Program-made: the position numbers and the translations under genes
Shown here: piece after piece, positions 45,555-56,871 of the stretch
Numbering within the stretch: position 1 is the stretch's first letter
Layout: each line of letters begins with the position of its first letter
The notes under the pieces: generated by a model
The model's database searches: none
What the model saw: the letters and a program-made list of their open reading frames with translations, nothing else
What the model was told of the DNA's origin: nothing
Assembly: GCA_023053575.1 (NCBI GenBank)
Contig: JAKZAP010000003.1
Coordinates: 4,192,561 to 4,256,560, forward strand
Reading direction: 5' to 3'
Source: Branchinecta lynchi
Taxonomy: Eukaryota; Arthropoda; Branchiopoda; Anostraca; Branchinectidae
DNA length: 64,000 nucleotides

Positions 45555-46245
45555 GTGTTAAAGCACAATGGACACTTCTAATGCTTTATTTTGTATTAAA
45601 TGCTTCACAAATAAACATTTCCAACTTCCTTTAGAAGGCGGTACGAAAATCGGCCGTTTTCTTGTTATCCGTTGTCTTTACCTCTCTGGCATTTCGGCGA
45701 CCCAAATCTTAGGAGCTGGGATAGCGTGGCAGGAAATTCAAAAACTCCCAGCAATGCTTGGTAGAAAAGGATATATTTGAGATGTCACCAAAGTCAAGCC
45801 GCAGACGCAGTTTACCTGTTTGTTCTAGTGTTTCATCAGAAGTTCCATGTTTAAAGTGCCTATTAAAAGTTTTTCTTTGTGGAATAGTGTTGTGAAGCTT
45901 GATTAGCTTGCTTTATAAAATGTACCAGAATATGCAATAAGTTTATAAAAAATAACATAGCTACAAAAATCATTAAAAAACAAATAGCCTATTCAAATCT
46001 GAAGTATACAAGCTGATTTATGCATAAAATAAAGATCTGCTAAGTATTATAAGAAACATCATTTTTTTTCTTTGTCCAAGCTAGTAAATTGAGCATATAC
46101 TGGCCCAAAAAATTACGCTTTGAAATATCACAGAGAGGAAACTGTTGAAAAAGCTGCTGATCTAGGGGGTAAGCATTGTTCCTAGGTTGTTACAGAGTGG
46201 GATTGGGGTAGTTTGATGTGCCCATTGAACTTTTAAGTATTGTCT
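45555..46245 (+). repeat. Family E repeat, copy 2
   Basis: Inverse of 35,017-35,660 over about 690 bp. It has an extra block of about 40 bp (AATTCAAAAACTCCCAGC..AAAAGG, about 45,737-45,775) bordered by AGGA on both sides. The block breaks the shared reading frame, which stops at 45,780. Confidence 0.8.
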
Positions 46246-46660
46246 GATGGGTCTGGTTAAAAAACCGGTAAAAGACCGGATTAACTAGTCACACTGTGAA
46301 AAAAAAAGTCTGAAGGATTGGATAACAATAGAAATTAAAGCAAGTAAGCTTCAGTTTCATTTTTTTCAGTTTCATTGGACTATATTTAAAGACACAAAAA
46401 ATACACAATTTACATTCCTGCCAGGAAAGCACAAATGTAGTGCTTGGCTAGGGCAGGGAAATATCCGATAATAATTTAAACATCAAACAGAATCAACTAA
46501 CTGAACATTCTATTTAAAGAAAAAAAAAAAAGTGGAGAGGAAAAAATAACCTATGGTTTCAACTTTAAAAAAAGGAGAGAGAAAATAAGAGAAAGAAGGA
46601 ATGAGAAAGAAAGAAAACAAAAGAAAAGAAAACAGGGGGTGGGTCTAAAGGAGGATAACA

Positions 46661-47896
46661 CTAAACAATTTTCCTGTAATGACCTTTCGCTGCTCGCTTG
46701 AAGGAAATGAGGTTATTCGAATTCCGGATATCTAACGGTAGTAGATTCCAAATTGACGGCGCAAAAAATCGAATTAAAAAAGAAGCCCTTTTTGATGAGG
46801 GCGCTTCTTGGACGATGTCACAAGAGTTTCGGGTATCATAAGAATGCAAGTCTTGATTTAGTGAGAACATATTCTGGAACGAAGACGGAAGGAAGTTATT
46901 GAAATACTTGTAGCAAAAAGTTGCGATCTGGAAATCTCGAGTCTTCGATACGTCAAATATCTTGGCACATTTGAAATGAAGATTAATGTTATCAGTGTGT
47001 TGAACCGGTGATATAATTTGAATTGCCTTATTTTGGATGATTTGAACTCTTTTATAACAAGAAACGAAGTTACTTGCCCATATGGAGCACCCATAAGACA
47101 GATGAGGATGGAAAATAGAATGATAAATCATTTTTAGTATTTTTTTAGGAAAACGGAATTTAAGGCGGCGGATGACTCCAAGGGACCTTGAAAGTTTATT
47201 ACCAACTAATTTCGCATGTTCTTTCCACGAAACATTCTCATCAACTGTGAATCCAAGATATCTGCAGTGTTTTACTCTATCTATGGTATTATTATCTACT
47301 CTTAATTTCAGATCTGTTTCAATTGATACTATTCTAGAAAATAAAATATAATTTGTCTTACTGTAATTTAGTGTTAAATAATTCGAATCAGCCCATGATA
47401 CAAATTCAGTAAGAGCTGTTTCCATTTTTTTGAACAATGAAGGTAGACTTTCACATGCAACAAAAAGAAGTGTATCATCTGCGAATAGTATTATATTAGC
47501 TTCAGTTAAATAATATTGTATTTGGTTAACATAAATAAGAAACAGTAGCGGTCCCAATATGGACCCTTCCGGGACTCCACAAGTTATAAAATGGCTCTCA
47601 GATGTTACGTTGGAATTATGCAGAACTTGCGCCCTATTACTTAAATACGAACCAAACCATTTTAAAGCTACGTTGTCTACCCCTATTGATTTAAGAATCT
47701 GGAGCAGCTTTTCATGATGAATAGTATCAAATGCCTTTTTAAGATCTAAAAATAATGCTGCGGGAATTAGGCCTTTATCAAATGCGTCGTTCACCCAATC
47801 AACCAGTTTTAAAATGGCAAGATCCGTTGAAAGTCCTTTCCGAAAACCAAACTGCGTTTTGCAAAGTAAATCATGCTCTTGAAGGTAATTATACAT
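46661..47896 (-). pseudogene. LINE-2 ORF2, RT part (second half of split frame)
   Basis: This 411-codon frame continues the RT domain after the frame change: FGFRKGLST (16-24), LFLDLKKAFDT (49-58), CGVPEGSILGP (106-116, Glu for the usual Gln), FADD (138-141) as the polymerase active site, CRYLGFTVDENVSWKEH, and the C-terminal SIWNLLPLDIRNS. It has no stop until 46,661. The ATG at 47,896 is merely the first in this register; residues upstream of it continue the RT from the other frame. All RT active-site residues are kept. Confidence 0.85.
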
Positions 47897-47907
47897 TCGT
47901 TTATGAA

Positions 47908-49674
47908 CTACTTTCTCGTAAATTTTCGAAAAAACGGAAGAATGGATATTGGCCGATAATTCCTTGGTTCACTTTTAGACTTTCCTTTGTGAAGGGGTAG
48001 TACACGTGCTACTTTCAGTCTTTCTGGGAAAGTCCCCGCTTCAAGTGACAAGTTTATTAAATATGCTAAAATAGGGATGACAATTTGTTTGGTTGCTTTA
48101 ACAATTTTTAACGATACCTCGTCAATTCCAGAAGATTGTGATTTCAGTTTCATGATTACTTCATCTATTTCTTTATCGTCACATTTCGTAAATAGGAATT
48201 CAGAGGTTACATGTCGAGTTGGGCGTGTAGGGACAGGGGCTGTTGATCTTTTAGCGGCCTCATGACACAGTTTTGAACCTTCCTCAGAAAAATATTTACA
48301 CAGATTTTCCGCAATTTCTTTTGGATCATTAACAATATTATCCCCGAATTTCATCTTTTTGATTTGTTCTTTTCCTTTATTAAGGCCCATTACTTCATTA
48401 ATTTTTGTCCATGTTTTCTTCATATTTCCTTTGATTTGTTCGAATTCCCGTTCATAATAATTTTTTTCAGCATGCCTTTTAATTTTATTTAACCGATTCC
48501 GGTATTCTTTGAAAAACTGGAGTTTCTGATCAGTTGGGTCTTTCAGATAATCCTTATACATCCTATTCTTCATTTTTACAGATGCAAGGATACCAGTCGT
48601 CATCCATTCCTTCCTTGGAATATTTTTATTCTTTTTTACCTGTTTTAATGGGCAACACTTTTCGAACTCCTTCAGAAATGTGTCCAAAAATAAACTATAA
48701 GCCTCATTTGCACACTTACTTTTAAAAACTTCCGAAAAATCAACATGATCTAAATTTTCACCTAGCTTTTTCAAACTCTTTTCTGACAAATCTCTATATT
48801 TAAGCTTACTTTTTGGAGACCTGATGGTGAAACTATCAATTTTACTAATTAACATGAGGTGGTCTGATCCATCGCTTATAAGAACATCAGCCGAACAATC
48901 TTTTAATAATTGACCATCAACGAAAATATTATCAATTAGAGTTCCTGACGACTGAGTTATTCTTGTGGGAATAGATACTAGAGGATATAAATAAGAGGAC
49001 AACATACTATTAAGGAAATCCGCGCGCCCATCCGAATTCAACAAATCAATATTGAAATCACCCATTAAAACTAACTTTTTATTTTCACTTGTAATTTGAG
49101 ACAGAACACCTTCAAAGGCGTCTATGAAATCATTATCAGAAAATGACGGTACTTTATATACTATTCCAAGTATCAACTTTTCCGCGCCAGAAACCTGTGT
49201 TTCAATAAACATAGTTTCAACTTTACCTTCAAGCCAGAGCGAAAGGTCATTTCTTACATTATAATCCATGTCACTTCTAATCAAAGCGGCTAATCCTCCT
49301 TTCTGCATGAAAGAACGACCTTTATATTCAACTTTATACCCTGGAATAGAAAAATCCATTCCATTCATATTCTCATCATTTAAGAAAGTTTCGCATAGGC
49401 CTACAAACAACGGTTGGGAATTGAGAGACTCTATTGCCGACAGAAGTGAAGATTTAGCCGATCTGAAGCCTTGACAGTTCCAGAAAAGTAAAGAGTGACC
49501 TTTACTAGCATCCCATTCAGAAAGAGCCTCAAGTTCAACGTATGAACTATCCTTTGCGGCTTTTGTTAAACCATCTTTCCAATCTGACCCATCAAGCGAC
49601 AAGTTCGAAAACACATCATCAAGAACTAGCCTATTTTCTTCATAATTCTTCAAACGATCGTGACACCCGGACAT
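47908..49674 (-). pseudogene. LINE-2 ORF2, endonuclease part (first half of split frame)
   Basis: This 588-codon frame has FWNCQG (N66), CETFL (E95), LMGDFN (205-208) and GSDH (269-272), the APE-type endonuclease. It is followed by a Lys-rich linker and the RT start LPLHKGKSKSEPRNYRPISIL. It then leaves frame at a run of six A on the plus strand (47,929-47,934). One extra base there would join it to the next frame, giving about 1,000 residues, close to LINE-1 ORF2. No other defect is seen. A sequencing error in the homopolymer is as likely as a real mutation. Confidence 0.87.
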
Positions 49675-49824
49675 GAACTAACCGAAAAAAAAAAATGATG
49701 AGTAAGGAGAACAAGCAGTAAACACAAAAATTAAGTATATGCAAAAGCAAAGAGAGAAAAACACAAACAAACGATATGCATGTGAAAGAACTGATCTGAA
49801 GAAATACGAATATTAAGTTGGTGA

Positions 49825-50574
49825 TCATTGACCGATCAGATCACTAGCACTCCGGAGTTTTCTTGCGTTCGGACCTTGCTTAACGAAGATCATTCCTTCC
49901 ACTGACCATGCGTTTTTTGGACCGTACTTATTACGAGCTAAGTCAAGCAGCTGCTTCCGCTTCCTAGTAAGGTACTCCGACACAAATATGCCTGTTTTCG
50001 CTAGCTTAGATTTCTCCAGGAACACGGTTTTTGCAGCGTCCAGATTACTAAATACAACAATTACGGGAGGCACGTTGGAATTGGTGGAATCCGCTGCGAC
50101 GGATGCAGATTGGAATCTACGAGTGGTCAATATGCGCGAGTTTGCAATCTCGGGCAGACCCATTTTGTCACTGATAATTTGTTTGACCGCCGTCTCAACA
50201 CTAACTCCCTGCGTTTGCTTTACACCACTAAAAATTAGCGTGTCCATTCTTGTCTTCTGGTCCATGTCATCTATTTTCAGTTCAATTACCTCAATTCGGT
50301 CTTCCAAGGACCCGATTTGACTTTTTAGCCCAGAAAGCATTTTTTCGAAAGCGGCAAACTTTGTAGAGTATTCAACCAAGATAGCATCATGGATTTTGGA
50401 CACTATGTCTTCTGCAACTGCGGAGTTCAGCCCCGAGGGAGGAACCGTGCTCAGGTTATCACGCACTCTTTGTTCAATTTCACTGCGCAAACCACTTCGG
50501 AGATTTTCTAGTTCTTTTTGCGCGCTGTCCACGACGGAGGCAAGAGAAGCCCGATCCAAGTTTAACTTTTCCAA
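49825..50574 (-). CDS. LINE-2 ORF1: coiled-coil RNA-binding protein
   Basis: 249 residues. The N-terminal 110 or so (LDRASLASVVDSAQKELENL, SEIEQRVRDNL, LKSQIGSLEDRIEVIELKI) show heptad spacing for a coiled coil that would make a trimer or similar. It is followed by TLIFSGVKQTQG and VIVVFSNLDAAKTVFLEKSK, which fit an RRM-like nucleic-acid-binding fold, and a basic C-terminal part (YLTRKRKQLLDLARNKYGPK). This layout is known for ORF1 proteins of L1, CR1 and related elements, which package element RNA. It lies 150 bp upstream of ORF2 and is intact. Confidence 0.82.
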   Translation of the reverse strand: MEKLNLDRASLASVVDSAQKELENLRSGLRSEIEQRVRDNLSTVPPSGLNSAVAEDIVSKIHDAILVEYSTKFAAFEKMLSGLKSQIGSLEDRIEVIELKIDDMDQKTRMDTLIFSGVKQTQGVSVETAVKQIISDKMGLPEIANSRILTTRRFQSASVAADSTNSNVPPVIVVFSNLDAAKTVFLEKSKLAKTGIFVSEYLTRKRKQLLDLARNKYGPKNAWSVEGMIFVKQGPNARKLRSASDLIGQ

Positions 50575-50640
50575 GTAAACATCTGGAAAAGTAGCAACTT
50601 CGCTGAATGCATTTCGGCTTAACCTCTTTTTCTAATAATA

Positions 50641-51000
50641 AATAAACAAATATTAAATAAAGTCAACAAGTAGTCCCCTTTGGGTCCCACCGAAAACGTT
50701 GATTCTTGATACTCCTTCGAATGTTCGAAAAATCAGAGATCTTTTAAAATTTGTAGTTGGCTGTCCCGGTTCTCCGATTCAGACGTTTTTTCACATTATT
50801 GCAGAAATCGTTTTGTGTGCTTTGGAATTTTTTTCTCTTTCTGCTTTCAGTTCTTGTCTCCACTCCGTTGTCTATTTGCGTCTGTGATGGAAGGAAAACA
50901 CGGTTTCTAAGTACTAGTGAATCACGTTTCTGGAGTGTTTGAGAAGCGACTGTCGGATTCGATTACATGTTTGTTTTTCTACTCTTAGAAAGACAGTGAT
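50641..51000. other. Region upstream of LINE-2; nothing certain
   Basis: Probably part of the LINE-2 5' region and its flank. Two overlapping frames of about 60 codons at 50,699-50,942 are unsupported. Confidence 0.3.
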
Positions 51001-52315
51001 CGCGACACATGTTTGCAGATGGGAGGAAGGGTAGAGAATATATTCAAGCGATGATATTATCTTCTTACTTCCGATCCCGATCCTCTGTGGTACAAGAATC
51101 GAAAGATAGTTAAAAAGTTTTATCTTCCCAATATTACTGAGAAGCTGACTGATCTACACAAAAAGCTCTCAGAAACAGCGTATCGGCGTTTGTCGTCTCA
51201 TCACGGTTTGATCCGTTTGATTAATGATTTGTGGACTTTAGTTGTTGTTTTACGTCTTTTTCTGTTTTTTTCTTTTTCCTTCTTCAAGTTTATACTCCAC
51301 TATTAATCTTTTTGATGTAAGTGGGTAATAAATAAATATTATTATTATATTATTATTCGTTTCAGCTTACTGCGTTTATTTACATCCGCCAAAGCTAGTT
51401 ATAGTGGACAAAGTATATAAGAAATATCAATAAGTCTACATCTGGCCAGTAATTAGACGATACTTTGACAAAATCTGCATTCAGTTCATTTAAAAAAAAA
51501 TAGCGAATGAAAAATAAATACCTAGGAATTAATATCAAACGAAAACTTTGATCAAAATGTCAACCAGTCAGTGAATCAAGGCAACGCATGGGAAAAAGTG
51601 AACTTCTTATTAAAATAAGAAACAAAATATTTTAATTTTTTTAACATATCAATCATAATTTTCTGTCATAGAATAACTAAATTGCAATTTAGAAAACAAT
51701 CGTAAATTTTCTGAAATTAAAAAAAAGTATATTCATCCTGTATTAAAACGTATATTACGTATTATGATATCTATGTTATATATTTATTTTTGAAAGTTGT
51801 CGCGACACATGTTTGCAGATGGGAGGAAGGGTAGAGAATATTCAAGTGATGATATTATTCGTTTCAGCTTAGTGCGTTTATTTATATCCGCCGAAGCTAG
51901 TTAGTAGACAAAGTATATAAGAAAGAATACATCTGGTCTACAAGTCTACATCTGGCAAGTAATTAGACCATAACTTTCACAACATCTGTATTCACTTCCT
52001 TTTAAAAAAAAACAGCAAATGAATAATAAAATAACCTAGGAATTGATATCAAAGTTAAACTTTGATCGAAATGTCAATCAATCAGTGATACAAGGCAATC
52101 GGAAAAAGTTGGCTTCATATTAAAATAAGAAACAAAATATTTTCATTTTTTCAACATATCAGTAATAATTTTCTATCATAAAAGAATAAGTTAAAAGTTA
52201 AAAAACAAGCGTAAAAATTCCTGAAATTAAACAAGTAGTATTTCATCCTGTATTAAAAGGTATAATACGTGTTTTAATATTTATGTTATATTTATTTATG
52301 AAAGTTATAAGAAAG
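51001..52315 (+). repeat. Direct duplication of ~510 bp, first copy interrupted
   Basis: GCGACACATGTTTGCAGATGG starts at 51,002 and again at 51,802. From ATTCGTTTCAGCTTA (51,355 and 51,867) the copies run in parallel for about 450 bp, roughly 85% alike by eye. The first copy has about 290 extra bp (51,060-51,345) ending in an ATT tandem tail, like a short retroelement 3' end inserted at GATATTAT. AT-rich; no gene. Confidence 0.78.
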
Positions 52316-52944
52316 TAAAATTAAGATGCAAGCATCTGTGGATTAAAAAAAAAGTGTCAAAAGATCTTCGCAAGATTACCTCTAGACAGGAAATCCCGAA
52401 GATAAATCGCCTCCGCGAAACGAGAAGAAATACGTGACTCCACATATTTCACTAAAAATGCCCTTGTTACAGACAGAGTCGGCATGTTCACCCTGAATTG
52501 GAGAGATAAACCTAAGAACGGAATATTTAAATTACAACTGAAAATTTACTCAGGTTCAGTATTTCGTTGGGCTTAATTTTAAAGCGTTCCCCCGAGAAGA
52601 GGTCCCAACCGAAAATGTTCCCACGAAACATTACCGTGACAGAACGTCCCCATGGTTAAACTTCCATCCACGACAAAACGTCCCTAAAAATTAACGTAGT
52701 AGTTCGCCCTGGGTTTCAGGCGCATGAAATTTAAGGGGAGAGACTTTTAGGCAGAAAAGACGGATGCGGGACGGAAGCTTCGCTCAAAGCAGTGCCACAT
52801 GTCTTATCTGATTAAAATCAGAGGAGATATATCACAGCCACCGATCAGTCTAGTTTTGAACAAAAACGAGGTCAGTGAATGATAGCATAAATATGAACGA
52901 AATACTAAAGAACCGAAACTTATCAGTTAGAATTGATACGGAAA
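52316..52944. other. No gene seen
   Basis: Unassigned AT-rich intronic or intergenic DNA between the 51-kb duplication and a family B fragment. Confidence 0.35.
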
Positions 52945-53235
52945 CAAGAGCTACGAGCTCATATGGCACTTAATAAGAGTAGGTCGTGCAAAACGGTGTG
53001 CAACCACCCTAGGTTCGGACTTAGAAATAGGATATCTAGTTTCACTTGAGTCTGAACTTTTCCGGCATGGCCTCGGATTATCTAGGGCAAATTACTGTTA
53101 TAACCTCCAAGTTTAAATCCACTATAGTTTGATCACTAAACGTGCAACACTATTTCCGCCCCCCCCCCCCCCCCCCCCTCCAACTCCCTCTGCAGCGGCC
53201 GGATTTGGTTCGGACACATACATGAATCATCTAAA
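52945..53235 (-). mobile_element. Family B 3'-end fragment, reverse
   Basis: AACAAGAGCTACGAGCTCATATGGCAC at 52,945 is the B 3' terminus. One to two units follow, with a poly-C tract at 53,160-53,178. It breaks off at a (AATC)n run and an AT-rich LINE-like tail (53,244-53,300). Confidence 0.75.
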
Positions 53236-53294
53236 GCATTTTATCAATCAATCAATCAATTTATTTAATTCGTGATATTAAGATTCGAATCACG

Positions 53295-53842
53295 AACATA
53301 ATATACGGATTTAGCATGCCTCCTTACCACTACATCGAGCCTCTAACCAACTTCAGAGAAAACTTTTACTTTTAACAAATTTTCCGATTTTGGCCAGATT
53401 CCGCGCCAACTACTTGTCCGGCGAGAAAATTACTTTCATATATGTGTTCGGCATGTCTTCTTACGACTAAATCCAACATCTCATCAGCTTCAAACAAAAC
53501 TTCTATTATTAACAATTTTTCCGGTTCGATCGGATTCCGGGCGAACAACTTTTCCGTCGAGAACATAATTTGATATACGTGTTCAGCATGTCTTCTTACC
53601 CCTAAGTCGACGATCTCATTAGCTGTTAATAAATATTTTGTTTGCCCCTTAATTTGAACCCCCTCCCCGGCCTAACTGTTGGGAAGTAGAGGAAACGAGA
53701 ACTCGACCTTTTGCTTGACCCAAAGAATCGTCAGACCAAGTTTCATCAGTATATTTCATTCCCTTCGAGATTTACCAAGCTGACAGACGGACGACTTTTA
53801 CGAAATCATAGGTATCCCTCCCCTTACGTTTTTGGATCCCCC
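53295..53842 (-). mobile_element. Family A fragment, reverse, 5' part
   Basis: Core units start at about 53,297 (ATATACGGATTTAGCATGCC), then the GATGAAACTTGG module inverse, a nearly lost microsatellite (GACAGACGGACG) and the 5' palindrome TTTTTGGATCCCCC at 53,828-53,842. The 3' part is missing. Confidence 0.75.
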
Positions 53843-53844
53843 AA

Positions 53845-54348
53845 AGCGGGAAAACCAAGCAAAATAAAAGTCAGAGCAGAAGGTGGTCTACCGTGTCTTC
53901 CAAAGTGAAAAATAACACTATGAAGCTTCGCACGTTCTGACGGGCCTTGAAGCTTTCGGAGGAGCTTGCGTTGCATGACTTTCAAAACTCGGTTAGGCCC
54001 CGAAAGTCGCCCCGAAAGACCGGAAAAGTTGTAGGTTCGAAACGAAACAATAGCGGAAGGCAGGGATTTCAGAATCTTATAATCCCAGAGCTAGGGAAAC
54101 TTGAAAGGCAGAATAAGCCGGAGATGTCTTTTAAAGGACTCCTCTTGCTTATTCTGCCTTTTATAATATACTTAGCTCCCATATGGAATTATAACCTTCT
54201 AAAATCCCGACCTTTCTCCATTTTTTCGTTTCGTAACTAAGAATTTTAACGCTTTTTCGGCTCTTCATTGTTCGCTGACAACTCTTACACACATAAGGAT
54301 GTGATAATCTTCTGTTTATTACTTCTTGTATTTGCATAGTTTTCCCAC
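53845..54348 (+). repeat. Family F foldback-like sequence, copy 1 (left of A insertion)
   Basis: Two arms are partly inverse: GGGAAAACCAAGCAAAATAAA..GAAACTTGAAAGGCAGAATAAGC and GCTTATTCTGCCTTTTATAA..CATAGTTTTCCCAC. Its right part (54,100-54,348) matches, inverted, 60,525-60,790. It continues beyond the A element at 56,341. Two stop-free frames inside are not supported as genes. Confidence 0.7.
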
Positions 54349-54404
54349 TTTTTGGGATCCCAAAACGTAAGTGGCGGGATACCTATGATATCGCAAAAGT
54401 TGTC

Positions 54405-54936
54405 CGTCTGTCCCTCCGTCTGTCCCTCCGTCTGTCTATCCGTCCCTCCGTCTGTCTGTCCGTCCCTCCGTCTGTCTGTCCGTCCCTCCGTCTGTCTGTC
54501 CGTCCCTCCGTCTGTCTGTCCGTCCCTCCGTCTGTCTGTCCGTCCCTCCGTCTGTCTGTCCGTCCATCCGTCCGTCCGTCTGTCCATCCGCCCGTCTGTC
54601 CGTCCGTCCGCCCGTCTGTCCGTCCGTCCGCCCGTCTGTCCGTCCGTCCGCCCGTCTGTCCGTCTGTCCGTCTGTCCGTCCGTCTGTCCGTCCGTCCGCC
54701 CGTCTGTCCGTTCGTCCGCCCGTCTGTCCGTCCGTCCGTCTATCCGTCCGTCCGTCTGTCCGTCCGTCCGCCCGTCTGTCCGTCCGTCCGCCCGTCTGTC
54801 CGTCCGTCCACCCGTCTGTCCGTCCGTCCGACCGTCTGTCCGTCCGTCTGCCCGTCTGTCTGTCCGTCCGTCCGCCCGTCTGTCTGTCCGTCCGTCCGCC
54901 CGTCTGTCCGTCCGTCCGTCCGTCTGTCCGTCTGCG
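54405..54936 (+). repeat. Expanded CCGTCTGTC microsatellite, ~530 bp
   Basis: Higher-order motifs are visible: CTGTCTGTCCGTCCCTCCGT repeated about six times, then CCGCCCGTCTGTCCGTCCGT blocks. Both strands are open for over 200 codons (Ser-Val-Cys-Pro and Thr-Asp-Gly-Arg types), purely from the period. Confidence 0.92.
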
Positions 54937-55880
54937 CGCACTATAACTCTCGAAGGGAATGAAATATTTTGATGAAACTTGGTGTGAGGATTCGTTGGGT
55001 CAAGAGTAAGGTCAAGTTCGTAGATGGGCTATGTAGCCCTACATTTAGGGATGGGGGAGGGGGTTTAAATTAAGGGGCAAATGAAATATTTTTAAACATA
55101 TACTGTGATAATCTATTATGGGGTAAGAAGTCATGCTGAACACGATGACGAAAACCATTTTGTCATCGGCCAAGTAGTTCGCCCGGAATCCGGCCAAAAC
55201 CGGAAAGTTTGTTAAAAGTTAAAGTTTTATTTGGAGTTGATTAGATGTTCGATGTAGGGGTAAGAAGACATGCTGAAAACGATGGTGAAAACCATTATCT
55301 CGCCCGACAATTTTTCCGCCCGGAATCCGGCCAAAACCGGAAAATGTTAAAGTTATATTTGTTTTGAGTCTGTCTGTCCGTCCGTCCGCCCGTCTGTCTG
55401 TCCGTCCGTCCGCCCGTCTGTCCGTCCGTCCGTCCGTCTGTCCGTCTGCGCGCACTATAACTCTCGAAGGGAATGAAATATTTTGATGAAACTTGGTGTG
55501 AGGATTCGTTGGGTCAAGAGTAAGGTCAAGTTCGTAGATGGGCTATGTAGCCCTACATTTAGGGATGGGGGAGGGGGTTTAAATTAAGGGGCAAATGAAA
55601 TATTTTTAAACATATACTGTGATAATCTATTATGGGGTAAGAAGTCATGCTGAACACGATGACGAAAACCATTTTGTCATCGGCCAAGTAGTTCGCCCGG
55701 AATCCGGCCAAAACCGGAAAGTTTGTTAAAAGTTAAAGTTTTATTTGGAGTTGATTAGATGTTCGATGTAGGGGTAAGAAGACATGCTGAAAACGATGGT
55801 GAAAACCATTATCTCGCCCGACAATTTTTCCGCCCGGAATCCGGCCAAAACCGGAAAATGTTAAAGTTATATTTGTTTTG
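54853..55880 (+). repeat. Perfect 514-bp tandem duplication
   Basis: Landmarks CTGCGCGCACTATAAC (54,933 and 55,447), TCGGCCAAGTAGTTCGCC and TTATATTTGTTTTGA recur exactly 514 bp apart, and I saw no difference between copies. It covers the end of the microsatellite, the GATGAAACTTGG module and two core units. Confidence 0.9.
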
Positions 55881-56340
55881 ATTAGATATTCGATTTAGGG
55901 GTAAGAAGAGATGCTGAATCCGTGTATGAAAATCATTTTTTACCTGGACATATAGTTCGACATATAGTTCGACCGGACATATAGTTCGATTTGTTATAAG
56001 TTGAGTTTTTATTTGAAGTTGATTAGATGTTCAATATTGGGGATACGCTGAGTTCGTTTTTGAGCTTTCTTTTTCCGCCGGACAAGTAGTTCTGGAATCC
56101 TGCTGAAACCGGGAAATTGCAGAAGTGGCAGGAAGTTTTCGTCAAAACAGATATGACTTAAAGGGGTAAACACACATGCTGAATCCATATCTGAACTTGG
56201 TTTTCTCAGATGATTAGCTATTTGGCCTTATCTGTTGCTGAATTTTAATATTAAGTTCAAGGAGTCTGGCGAAGACAAGACCCAATAGTCTGGACCAAAT
56301 ATTGACTTTTTGGGATCCCATCGAAACCTTTGGTCTTGTT

Positions 56341-56445
56341 AACCAAGGCAAGTTCAGTTTTCAAATCTTTTGCGCCCAGCCGCCGCGTCGGAGAGCAGGA
56401 CGGCTGGATACAATAGACAAGCGCTAACAAGAGAATCGCTAGTTT
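56341..56445 (+). repeat. Family F copy 1, right of A insertion
   Basis: AACCAAGGCAAGTTCAG, TTTTGCGCCCAGCCGCCGCG and TCGGAGAGCAGGACGGCTGG match, inverted, 60,420-60,520. Confidence 0.85.
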
Positions 56446-56863
56446 GACGTGGAAAGTAATGGTATTTTCGAAAACCTTTTTTCTCATCCATTCTATAGGG
56501 GAAAGATCATTTTTAGTAAGAGTTGTGCTTTAAGGAAGTTGTTGTTCACAGACCTCTTTCTTTCCTTTCCCTATTCAGTAACACCACTCCACCAGCGGCT
56601 GTTTGAGGGTGCGCTTACACGTGTCAGCGTTTTGGTTATCTTTTAAGCTCTTTGACGTGACTTTTTTTTACAGACTGGAATTTCCTAGGGCTCTGGGTGA
56701 ACGATTTTTCGTTCCTTTTGGAAGTCGGAATTAATGCTTGCTTGTTAATCATTCTGACTCCGAATAGAGCAGAGAGTCGCGTCGCTCCGGTGAGCCTCGC
56801 AACATACGCCCTTCCTAAAATCCGATGACGAACTGTCGCCAGACCTGGAAGAAGAAGAAGAGT
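56446..56863. other. No gene seen
   Basis: Unassigned. Overlapping minus-strand frames over 56,636-57,026 cross the MITE border and are not genes. Confidence 0.35.
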
Positions 56864-56871
56864 ATCCAGAG

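Larger units (their letters stand above)
46345..50640 (-). mobile_element. LINE-2: non-LTR retrotransposon, nearly full length
   Basis: On the minus strand: ORF1 (50,574-49,825), a 150-bp gap, ORF2 split by one frame change (49,674-46,661), a C/T-rich 3' UTR with a hairpin CCTGCC..GGCAGG at about 46,420-46,460, and an end near GTCCAATGAAACTGAAAAA (about 46,360-46,380). Two truncated copies near 9.2 and 9.85 kb confirm the 3' end. The 5' limit is uncertain. ORF order and motifs place it in the CR1/jockey group. Confidence 0.85.
54349..56340 (+). mobile_element. Family A element with expanded microsatellite and internal duplication
   Basis: It runs from TTTTTGGGATCCCAAAACG (54,349) to ATCGAAACCTTTGGTCTTGTT (56,340). 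Flanks 'agttttcccac' and 'aaccaaggca' are directly joined through five T in the inverse copy at 60,520. The occupied site has those five T on the left and two more in CTTGTT, so no flank was duplicated beyond an ambiguous TT. Contains about 530 bp of microsatellite and a 514-bp perfect tandem duplication. Confidence 0.92.

Noticed and set aside
54285..54972. Frames over 200 codons on both strands with Ser-Val-Cys-Pro or Thr-Asp-Gly-Arg repeats
   Set aside because: They are produced by a stop-free tetranucleotide microsatellite in a transposon; the same happens at 783-1,069 and 58,341-58,557 with other lengths.
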